Source: Tenericutes bacterium HGW-Tenericutes-2 (GTDB taxonomy: Bacteria > Bacillota_I > Bacilli_A > Acholeplasmatales > Acholeplasmataceae). From it: DNA of 64,000 bases. A model generated the notes under the pieces. The model saw only the letters and a list, made by a program, of their open reading frames with translations, had not been told where the DNA came from and ran no database searches. Every line of letters begins with the position of its first letter. The stretch's first letter is position 1. Below, one piece after another: positions 57,657 through 64,000 of the stretch. The DNA lies in contig PGXL01000010.1 in NCBI GenBank assembly GCA_002839095.1, forward strand, positions 83,360-147,359, given 5' to 3'. Both the position numbers and the translations under genes were made by a program.

Positions 57657-60147
57657 CTAAAATCACCTCGATATCGCCATCAATTTTTAATAGTTCGTTG
57701 GGTACTTCTTTGCCATTAATTAAGATTTTTTTTATGCTATAAAATCCAAAGTCTAGATTTTTAGGGTTATGGTATGTTACTTTTCTTAGCTGATTGAATA
57801 GGTATGTTGTAATACTTGCTTGATGATTTATAAAGTCTTCTTTTTTAAGTTTTGGAGAAAGTCTAAGCTTTCCATAATCCATTTGTATTCCAAAGACTTC
57901 AGTTCTGATCAGCTTCAGCATCCACGAGGCAGATCCTGTTAAGTAAGTATACATTCCAATTCCACGGTCATTGAAATACTCTGGTATGCCTAGGAAAACC
58001 TTAGCATCTAATGACTGTGCACGCTTCAAAAGCGACATGAATGCTTCTCTTCCATAGGAAACTAGATTATATTGATAGAGTCCGTAAGCGTACATGACTG
58101 CCATATGGGAGAATACTGCCCCATTTTCCTTATGTCCATAGGCGAAGCCATACGCTCTACCCATATTGGTTAATATTTCTTTATAGTCACTATTTAATTG
58201 GTATCCACCTAAATCCTTCTTAAAAAGTAAATCTCTTGTTTTACTAGCGATAAATCCTGCTTGTTTAGGTGATGCTGTTTGTGAGAGGAGTGCCATCGTT
58301 TGACCTGTTAGGTTCATGGTATCTTCACTATCAACATCTACTCCATCGTTATTGAAATAGCTTTGATATCTCTCATTTGAAAATGCATGTTCATGCAAAT
58401 GAGCAATTCTTGAAGAAGAAAGATCTTTTAGGATGTCTACCAATTGATCCTTTTTCATTTTAATGGTGTGACCACTAAAATGAGCAACCGAATCGAAGAA
58501 ATGCTGTAAATTAGGCTTTTCTTCTAAAAGTAAGGATAAATCCTTGAATATTTCAATTTCATCGACCTTAAGTCTTGAAATCATGTTTGCTAGAAGCTCA
58601 AGATTGCTTGCATACATGTGGGTGAACGCAATTGTTTCCCCTTGATCATGTGCCATATCTAACCCGTCATTCCAATCAGCATCCTCTAATCTAACAAAGC
58701 CATGCTTTCCAATATTATGATGTCCAACAAGATTTTGAAGCAGTAAATGCTCTAGTATAGTTCCTTGATAGGGTTTATGATCAGATGTTGTTTGAACATT
58801 TTTTTGATAGGGTCTAGTTTTTTTAGTGTAATGCGTAAATTGATCCATGAAATAATATTGTTTTTTTAGTAAAAGATCAATTTGACCGGTTTCATCGATA
58901 TACATCTTTGTTGTAAGTAATGGCCATGCGCCATGGTCAGACCAAACACGAGTAATCATATTACGATCTGCCTTAAACTCACCTGGTTTATCACCGATAA
59001 TGGTAGCATTCGATCCATCAATTCTTACACCTTGGAAGTTATTGTATAAAAGATCGATTACAGAGTCATCATTCATCATAATGAGTGATAAAAGATCCTG
59101 CCATAGGTCTCTCCAGCCTCTTCCACCATGACCATAGTCGTGATGAGGAAGGTATGAGTTCCCAAAATATCTTCTAAGCATTGGCTGCAAAACAACCCAT
59201 GATAATTGATCACTTGTTTCTTGATCTGCAAGATTAAACTGTAGAGATGAAACATAGTTTTTGAAGAAATCAACTGTTTTTTCTAATCCGTCATAAAATT
59301 CTGAAACATTTAAGTATTTATTTTGATCTATTATTGCTTGTTCTTTCGACTGATGGATTCCAACAGACATATAAAGTGTGATGGATTCTCCAGCCTTCAG
59401 TGTGATTTCATTGAAGCCAATCGCTCCGATTGCTTCATATCCACTCACCTTAGTGCCTAGTGGTGATAATTGATTTAATCCCTTTGGAAAGTGCAATGAA
59501 CCTCCATTGATAAAGTCATCAAGGACAGGAATATACCCTCTTGGAGTTAATCTTTCTGATTTAGCAAAAACACTATAGATTGTGTCATTTTTTTGATGAC
59601 CACGTTCGTCAAATGATAATGTAGGTTCAACCATGATACCAGAATCTACAACTTCAATACGATTGAGTAGTGAAGTCACCTGACGATGATCTCTTAAATT
59701 ATCCGCACTTCTTGCATAAATTGGAGTAGCTGTAGTTACTTCGAGTTGAAAACTGCGAGATGCTTGATTTGTAATTTTAATTTCATGTAGTTCTAGGTTT
59801 GCATCTAAAGGTATATATGATAAAACCTCGAGCTTTAAAATCGAGTTTGTTCGCAGAACCTTTTGATAAAGCAAGTCTGCTTCATAGGTTATTTCATCTT
59901 CTTTTTGAAGTGCTGTTTGACCGTTTAGAAAATATAAATCGCCATCAACCTTAAAGATTATGTTTCTTGAAAATATATTATTGTATAAATCAACCTCAGT
60001 AGTTGGTTCTAACGCATAATGATGTTGATCTAGCTTTAAATCGCCTCCAAAAAAAGGAGTGATTGAGCTTCTTAATCCCTTTAAGTTAAAAAGAGGAAAG
60101 TAATATCCGTCATTTGTTTTAAGTTGTACAATCTTTTTAGTTGACAT
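57643..60147 (-). CDS. GH94 glycoside phosphorylase (laminaribiose phosphorylase-like)
   Basis: 834 residues. The GH94 signatures are LPHHDYGHGGRGWRDLWQDLL (about 330-350) and RLEDADWNDGLDMA (DWND at 491-494, holding the general acid). It also has the N-terminal beta-sandwich and the C-terminal GSASWMLKLIRTEVFGIQ. GH94 enzymes reversibly phosphorolyse beta-glucosidic disaccharides to glucose 1-phosphate plus glucose. Acholeplasma laidlawii is known to encode a laminaribiose phosphorylase of this family, which with the context makes laminaribiose the likely substrate. The specificity is inference. First gene of the 60.1-55.5 kb operon, with AGAGGTG before the ATG. Confidence 0.9.
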   Translation of the reverse strand: MSTKKIVQLKTNDGYYFPLFNLKGLRSSITPFFGGDLKLDQHHYALEPTTEVDLYNNIFSRNIIFKVDGDLYFLNGQTALQKEDEITYEADLLYQKVLRTNSILKLEVLSYIPLDANLELHEIKITNQASRSFQLEVTTATPIYARSADNLRDHRQVTSLLNRIEVVDSGIMVEPTLSFDERGHQKNDTIYSVFAKSERLTPRGYIPVLDDFINGGSLHFPKGLNQLSPLGTKVSGYEAIGAIGFNEITLKAGESITLYMSVGIHQSKEQAIIDQNKYLNVSEFYDGLEKTVDFFKNYVSSLQFNLADQETSDQLSWVVLQPMLRRYFGNSYLPHHDYGHGGRGWRDLWQDLLSLIMMNDDSVIDLLYNNFQGVRIDGSNATIIGDKPGEFKADRNMITRVWSDHGAWPLLTTKMYIDETGQIDLLLKKQYYFMDQFTHYTKKTRPYQKNVQTTSDHKPYQGTILEHLLLQNLVGHHNIGKHGFVRLEDADWNDGLDMAHDQGETIAFTHMYASNLELLANMISRLKVDEIEIFKDLSLLLEEKPNLQHFFDSVAHFSGHTIKMKKDQLVDILKDLSSSRIAHLHEHAFSNERYQSYFNNDGVDVDSEDTMNLTGQTMALLSQTASPKQAGFIASKTRDLLFKKDLGGYQLNSDYKEILTNMGRAYGFAYGHKENGAVFSHMAVMYAYGLYQYNLVSYGREAFMSLLKRAQSLDAKVFLGIPEYFNDRGIGMYTYLTGSASWMLKLIRTEVFGIQMDYGKLRLSPKLKKEDFINHQASITTYLFNQLRKVTYHNPKNLDFGFYSIKKILINGKEVPNELLKIDGDIEVILDEIL

Positions 60148-60159
60148 TCTGCACCTCTG

Positions 60160-60171
60160 GAAATCGGTTTC
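60160..60171. promoter_or_regulatory. LacI-type operator, site 2
   Basis: GAAATCGGTTTC within GGAAATCGGTTTCC, located between the promoter and the GH94 ATG and covering the expected transcription start. Confidence 0.8.
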
Positions 60172-60179
60172 CTAATAAT

Positions 60180-60207
60180 ATTATATCTAAAAATATTTAT
60201 TTGTAAA
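60180..60207 (-). promoter_or_regulatory. Promoter of the GH94-cupin-GH16-lacI operon
   Basis: Minus-strand TTTACA (60207-60202), 16 bp, TATAAT (60185-60180). Two operators bracket it: one at the start site, one about 20 bases upstream of the -35. Confidence 0.78.
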
Positions 60208-60226
60208 GGGCTTTCATGAAAAAACT

Positions 60227-60238
60227 GAAATCGGTTTC
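60227..60238. promoter_or_regulatory. LacI-type operator, site 3
   Basis: The same GAAATCGGTTTC core 67 bp from site 2. The pair could hold one repressor tetramer and a DNA loop over the promoter; looping is inference. Confidence 0.75.
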
Positions 60239-60248
60239 CTAGAGAAAA

Positions 60249-60272
60249 AGGTCATGACCTCAGTCAGACCTT
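60249..60272 (-). terminator. Terminator after the GH30 gene
   Basis: AAAAAGGTC / GACCTTTTT around a central ATGACCTCAGTCA, 12 bases behind the GH30 stop. Confidence 0.75.
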
Positions 60273-60284
60273 TTTGTTAAGCGA

Positions 60285-61592
60285 TTATATAATAATAGTG
60301 GAAATACTTCTTTCTTCAACAGTAAGCTTGATATTTTCTTTTAAGCCTTTTATTTCAACATTAAAATCCTTATCATTTTGATTTTGAATGACAACAACCT
60401 GTGAACCATCTGGATTAACAAATGAAACGTAAAGCAGTTGATCTGTACCTAAGGATTCCATTTGACGAGCTCCTGGACGAATAAACTTTGAGAAATGACC
60501 AATATAATAATAGGATGGCATTTTTATAAGCTCTTCTTGCCATACTTTAATCATTAATGGTGCTGAACAAAGATTATTGACATGATTAGGTCCGCCAGTT
60601 TCATCTAAAAATAAATTCCAATCGATGTATCCTTCATTATAGTTCTTTAAATCATTTAAAATGTTTCTTCCATATCTTTCACCAACCTGATATTCACCAA
60701 AATGTGGTCCATTTTCTTGACAGCCTTCTGTAAACATCAAATGTTTATCAGGAAACATTTTTTTATGAGTCAAAACATTTTGGAATTGTTCATTTTCATA
60801 CCAATGGAATGCAGTACCCCAAGCATATTTCGAAGCTTCCTTATCATCATAAACAACCTTAGCTCTTTCAATCATAATGTCTCGATTATGATCCCAAATT
60901 AAAATCTTTTTATCTGATAACCCTTCTTTTTCAAGCGTTGGCCCTAAGACTTTTACAAAATCTCTTTCATCCTCAGCAGAATAGATACAGGAATCCCAGC
61001 GTTGAACAGCTGCAGGCTCATTTTGAACTGAAACCCATGAAATACGGACATTTTTTTCTTCATATGCTTTAATGAACTTGACAAAATAGTCTGCCCACGT
61101 TTGGTAATATTTAGGTAGTAATTTTCCTCCACGTACTGGAGAATTGTTATCCTTCATCCAAAACGGTGGTGTCCATGGTGAGCCTAAAATTTGAATTTTT
61201 TGTTTCGCATGCGCTTCTGCTTTCTGAATTAAATCGATGATTGGCTGATCTCTTTCAATCGAGAATGTTTCTAGCTTGTCATCATAATCCTTAATATATA
61301 AGTAACTTCCTAGACTAAAATCGCAGCCATGAATTGAAACTCTTCCGATGGTATAGCCTAAGCCATCTACTGGATCAAAATACATCTTGATTGCTTTTTC
61401 TCTATTTTCCCTTGAAATTCGCTTTAAATTATAGGCAGAACTTTCTGTAAATGCACCACCAAATCCAATAATTTCTTGTTTAAGCTCCTTTGGATTAATA
61501 GTTATGGTTTCAAATGGTTGATCTCTGATAACCTTTATTTCCTTTAGGGATAGTCTGTCTTGTGTATCCTTTTTTGTACGATAATGTTTCAT
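60285..61592 (-). CDS. GH30 glycoside hydrolase (beta-1,6-glucanase-like)
   Basis: 435 residues, no signal peptide. N-terminal beta part KQEIIGFGGAFTESSAYNL (the GH30 opening), acid/base Glu192 in SVQNEPAAVQRW and nucleophile Glu289 in FTEGCQEN. The C-terminal beta-domain (about 345-435) is typical. GH30 subfamilies include beta-1,6-glucanases and glucosylceramidases. In this locus a beta-1,6 activity on laminarin side branches or on gentiobiose-type units is the natural guess. A good promoter precedes it and a terminator follows, so it is a single-gene unit without a visible LacI operator. Confidence 0.88.
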   Translation of the reverse strand: MKHYRTKKDTQDRLSLKEIKVIRDQPFETITINPKELKQEIIGFGGAFTESSAYNLKRISRENREKAIKMYFDPVDGLGYTIGRVSIHGCDFSLGSYLYIKDYDDKLETFSIERDQPIIDLIQKAEAHAKQKIQILGSPWTPPFWMKDNNSPVRGGKLLPKYYQTWADYFVKFIKAYEEKNVRISWVSVQNEPAAVQRWDSCIYSAEDERDFVKVLGPTLEKEGLSDKKILIWDHNRDIMIERAKVVYDDKEASKYAWGTAFHWYENEQFQNVLTHKKMFPDKHLMFTEGCQENGPHFGEYQVGERYGRNILNDLKNYNEGYIDWNLFLDETGGPNHVNNLCSAPLMIKVWQEELIKMPSYYYIGHFSKFIRPGARQMESLGTDQLLYVSFVNPDGSQVVVIQNQNDKDFNVEIKGLKENIKLTVEERSISTIII

Positions 61593-61615
61593 TTATATTC
61601 ACCTCTCACACGTTC

Positions 61616-61643
61616 ATTATATTAGAAAAAAATTGTTATTCAA
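61616..61643 (-). promoter_or_regulatory. Promoter of GH30
   Basis: Minus-strand TTGAAT (61643-61638), 16 bp, TATAAT (61621-61616), then AGAGGTG before the ATG. No GAAATCGGTTTC operator or cre is seen here. Confidence 0.7.
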
Positions 61644-61665
61644 GTGTAGTTAACCATGAAAATAA

Positions 61666-61685
61666 AAAGAAGCTTAATGCTTCTT
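61666..61685 (-). terminator. Terminator after the two-TM hypothetical gene
   Basis: AAGAAGC / GCTTCTT stem with a TTAAT loop overlapping the stop codon, followed by a T-run on the minus strand. Confidence 0.75.
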
Positions 61686-62405
61686 CTTTTTGACAATGAA
61701 AACAATGGTAGCTCCAAGGAAAATATCAAGAACTAAAAAGATGGTTATATTTTTAATTAGGGTTGCTCTGACATAGTTATTTAAATCAAGTAGATCCTCT
61801 AATTCAGTTCGTGTATAACCAAGCTCCATTTGTCCTGCATCTGGACTGTAATTGATATAATCGAATTCAATAATTTTAGAAAAAATGAGTTCGCCGTGAT
61901 AATCATAAAGAGATAAATTTAATGAAGTATCTGCTTCAATAAACGTATGATAATAATAGAATCCTAAACTATCAATTCCAAAGCTTAACGCCTTACCTTC
62001 ATAGATTTCATCCTGGTAGGTATCTAGAATGATTTCGCTCGTTTGATCCTCATACAAAGTAATTCCTGTTTGATCGTTAGGATCATTAACGGATTGTGCA
62101 TAATCAACATTTCCAACAGGTAAAACGTAGATAACAAACTGATTTTTATAAACCCCATTGTCATATGCGATGACCTGATAGCTTTCCATTTGATAGTCAC
62201 CAAGAATGGTAGAATCTAAATGGTTATATGCTACAGATTGATACTTAATAAATGGAGTCATATCCTTTGATTCATAGGCTTCACTTGCAAGCTCATAGTA
62301 AAGAATCAGTGATCGTTGTTGAGAGCCTTGAACAAGAGTGAAAAAGTAAACTGTGCTTAGAAACATTACTGAAAATACACTATAAAATAGATAAAATTTT
62401 TTCAT
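61674..62405 (-). CDS. Hypothetical protein with N- and C-terminal spans
   Basis: 243 residues. An N-terminal span (about 4-25) and a C-terminal span (about 215-237) bracket an extracytoplasmic domain of about 185 residues, with many Asp, Tyr and Ser (SQQRSLILYYELASEAYESKD). It overlaps the S51 peptidase gene by 4 bp and ends the operon. No family recognised. Confidence 0.65.
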   Translation of the reverse strand: MKKFYLFYSVFSVMFLSTVYFFTLVQGSQQRSLILYYELASEAYESKDMTPFIKYQSVAYNHLDSTILGDYQMESYQVIAYDNGVYKNQFVIYVLPVGNVDYAQSVNDPNDQTGITLYEDQTSEIILDTYQDEIYEGKALSFGIDSLGFYYYHTFIEADTSLNLSLYDYHGELIFSKIIEFDYINYSPDAGQMELGYTRTELEDLLDLNNYVRATLIKNITIFLVLDIFLGATIVFIVKKKKH

Positions 62406-63082
62406 CGAATGACACCCTTTTTTCCATACATTAAAAAGGCATTTCCGATAAGCTTAACGGATTCATTATCAATAATAACTGCACCTTCATCAGGTATAGC
62501 AATAATTGGATGACGGTATGCTCTATTCACTTTTCTTAATGCACTTTTTTGTTTTTTTCTTCTTCTATAATGAACCTCAATTGAGATCCCAGAAATTAGG
62601 TTTAAGCCTTCTTCATATGAGAATTTTCTATGCTCTTGATCGGGTGAAATGTGGTAATTATCTAACTGTATCATTGCCCCTGCTGATGATCCAATAAAGA
62701 CCTTATCAGGCGATTCTAAGGCTTCTTTGATATCAAATTCATGAATTCTTTTCATCATCAACTGTGGAAATCCACCAGGAAAATAAATGATGTTTGCATT
62801 CTTGATTTTTTTTAATGCTGAAGCGTTATTATCTTTATAGTAATAAAGCCATTCAATTTGATTTTCTTGTATACCATATGGAAGAAAAGATTCAACAATT
62901 TTAATGTAGTATTCTCCCCCTGGGCTATAGAATTCTAGATAGGTTTTTTCATCCTTAAATTGATTCTCAAAAAACGAAAAAGCAATCACTAAAACCTTGT
63001 CCGTTTTCTTGATATATTGTTGAACATGTTCAACCATCATTGGATGACCTAGTATGCCTCTACTCATTAATACATTTGTCAT
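62402..63082 (-). CDS. Peptidase S51-like protein (PepE class)
   Basis: 226 residues. The nucleophile elbow GSSAGAMIQL is near residues 131-140 and the DEGAVIID segment near 200. This is the S51/dipeptidase E fold, related to cyanophycinase and glutamine amidotransferases. No signal peptide. Possible roles are cleavage of Asp-X dipeptides or another small peptide; the substrate is not evident. It overlaps both neighbours by 4 bp. Confidence 0.78.
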   Translation of the reverse strand: MTNVLMSRGILGHPMMVEHVQQYIKKTDKVLVIAFSFFENQFKDEKTYLEFYSPGGEYYIKIVESFLPYGIQENQIEWLYYYKDNNASALKKIKNANIIYFPGGFPQLMMKRIHEFDIKEALESPDKVFIGSSAGAMIQLDNYHISPDQEHRKFSYEEGLNLISGISIEVHYRRRKKQKSALRKVNRAYRHPIIAIPDEGAVIIDNESVKLIGNAFLMYGKKGVIR

Positions 63083-63816
63083 TTTTTAATCCTCCTTAAA
63101 AAGTCCTTTGCTAGTTCAATCCATGGTGAAATGTATCCAAATTGATTGACGAAATCATCCTTATCCATGTGATCAAATGCTACTTCCTTTGTTGCTAGTG
63201 ATAGCCCATGAATACCCCTTGGATATAAATGAGACTCATTATATATTTGATGATTCTTTAAAGCTTCAATGAACCTCAAACTATTTTCTACGGGTACCGA
63301 TTGATCATCCATCGTATGCATAATAAATACAGGTGACATTAGATTATTCACTTGTTTTTCTAGTGACACTTCCTCCAATGTTTTTTCGTTTAAATTGGAT
63401 CCTAAAAGATTATGTATCGAGCCACTATGACGGATTGGTGGATCGGATGAAATGACTGGGTATGCAAGGATTGTTCCATCGATGAATTGGTTATAACTTG
63501 TTGCTAGCATTGCTGCAAAATGACCACCCGCTGAAAACCCAATTAAATATATACGATTAATCAATGAATGTTCTTTAAGCTTTTGAATCACTTTGAGTCC
63601 TTCTTCTTTTATATCTGGATAAATAAGTTTTTCTTCTCTATAATAATAAACTGCAGTATGATATCCATCCTTCAAAAATACATTAGCAATTGGAGTGGAT
63701 TCTCGATTCGATGTAAACTCATATCCTCCACCAGGAAAAATAAGAACAATGTCTCTTTTCTGATTGTCTAAAATGTTTAAATCGATATAGTTTTTAGAAT
63801 TCATTTTTATTATCAT
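63079..63816 (-). CDS. Alpha/beta hydrolase (BD-FAE/acetylesterase-like)
   Basis: 245 residues from the ATG at 63816, with AGGTGA 5 bases before; a GTG three codons earlier is inside the ribosome binding site. Oxyanion motif FPGGGYEFTS, nucleophile GFSAGGHF, Asp in MHTMDDQSVP and His in RGIHGLSLA: a complete triad of the esterase/lipase family. Related enzymes deacetylate sugars or split feruloyl esters. First gene of a three-gene operon with the S51-like peptidase and the two-TM protein. An extended -10 (TGATATAAT) lies directly upstream. Confidence 0.85.
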   Translation of the reverse strand: MIIKMNSKNYIDLNILDNQKRDIVLIFPGGGYEFTSNRESTPIANVFLKDGYHTAVYYYREEKLIYPDIKEEGLKVIQKLKEHSLINRIYLIGFSAGGHFAAMLATSYNQFIDGTILAYPVISSDPPIRHSGSIHNLLGSNLNEKTLEEVSLEKQVNNLMSPVFIMHTMDDQSVPVENSLRFIEALKNHQIYNESHLYPRGIHGLSLATKEVAFDHMDKDDFVNQFGYISPWIELAKDFLRRIKK

Positions 63817-63833
63817 TTTGATCACCTAACATG

Positions 63834-63839
63834 ATTATA
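63834..63839 (-). promoter_or_regulatory. Extended -10 for the hydrolase operon
   Basis: Minus-strand TGATATAAT 18-23 bases upstream of the chosen ATG at 63816. Confidence 0.45.
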
Positions 63840-63861
63840 TCATTTCACCTTGTTGATTAAA

Positions 63862-63893
63862 AATGGAAACCTTGAATTCACATGGTTTCCATT
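63862..63893. terminator. Hairpin terminator near the right edge
   Basis: A 10-bp perfect stem AATGGAAACC / GGTTTCCATT, with a 12-base loop and T-rich flanks on both strands. It probably ends a minus-strand gene coming from beyond the window. Short open frames reach the edge there, one ending at 63945, but they are too short to call. Confidence 0.65.
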
Positions 63894-64000
63894 ATTTTTA
63901 TGGCTCTATAATTATGTTAGGGGTGGATGATTTTTAAAAGGGTATTAAAATAGCATAAGTAAATCTTTATAATAAAGGTAACCACACACTTTAGATAAGG

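Noticed and set aside
60195..60215. A possible cre site over the -35 of the GH94 promoter (TGAAAGCCCTTTAC)
   Set aside because: It lacks the central CG and differs from the consensus in at least three positions.
63945..64000. Possible C-terminus of a gene entering from the right edge on the minus strand (ends TAA at 63945-63947)
   Set aside because: Only 17 codons are visible and two of three frames are open for a similar length; it cannot be judged without the flanking sequence.

Overview
The window (about 35% G+C by eye) reads like the chromosome of a low-G+C, wall-less Firmicute relative, most plausibly an Acholeplasma-like mollicute. Genes end in TGA as well as TAA, and tryptophan is TGG. 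This excludes the mycoplasma/spiroplasma code and fits Acholeplasmatales. The rRNA methylase gene rsmH stands alone, without the division and wall genes that normally follow it. The species assignment is inference.

Layout. 1-12.9 kb is housekeeping: a YwaF-like membrane protein (cut by the left edge), an ABC-2 exporter, recD2, nadD-nadE-mnmA, a Fur-family regulator, rsmH-mgsA, yceD-rpmF and lplA. 13-16 kb is a plus-strand operon: a DUF2177 protein, a FakA-DegV fusion and a DUF1295 protein. 16-20.7 kb is the hrcA-grpE-dnaK-dnaJ heat-shock operon behind a promoter flanked by two CIRCE-like operators. 20.7-29.6 kb holds an MBL-fold hydrolase, rpmG (49 codons), ispG and small accessory genes including an ABC-F protein, a thioesterase, a phosphoesterase lipoprotein and a Nudix hydrolase. 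A tRNA-Lys(CTT) lies at 29.7 kb. An IS200/IS605-type element carrying only tnpB sits at about 30.6-32.0 kb and ends directly before the ribosome binding site of an SGNH esterase gene. 32.7-35.6 kb holds an EFR1-type flavodoxin/ferredoxin, small unknown genes, an orphan OmpR-type regulator and a candidate small RNA.

From 35.7 to 61.6 kb runs a beta-glucan utilisation locus, entirely on the minus strand. Transcription starts at 61.6 kb (GH30), at 60.2 kb (GH94 phosphorylase, cupin, cytosolic GH16, LacI repressor) and at 55.5 kb (second large phosphorylase, CBM lipoprotein, solute-binding lipoprotein, giant membrane-anchored solute-binding protein, permease pair 1, NHL-TPR-Yip1 protein, DUF5696 protein, permease pair 2, GH16 lipoprotein). 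Three identical 12-bp LacI-type operator cores and one full match to the CcpA cre consensus lie at the last two promoters.

Proposed working: the lipoprotein GH16 cuts beta-1,3-glucan outside the cell, binding proteins and permeases import oligosaccharides, and intracellular GH16, GH30 and two phosphorylases turn them into glucose 1-phosphate plus glucose. No transporter ATPase is encoded in the locus. The combination of two permease pairs, a large anchored binding protein, an NHL-Yip1 protein and a DUF5696 protein is the best candidate here for an undescribed system. 61.7-63.8 kb holds a small operon (alpha/beta hydrolase, S51-like peptidase, unknown two-TM protein).
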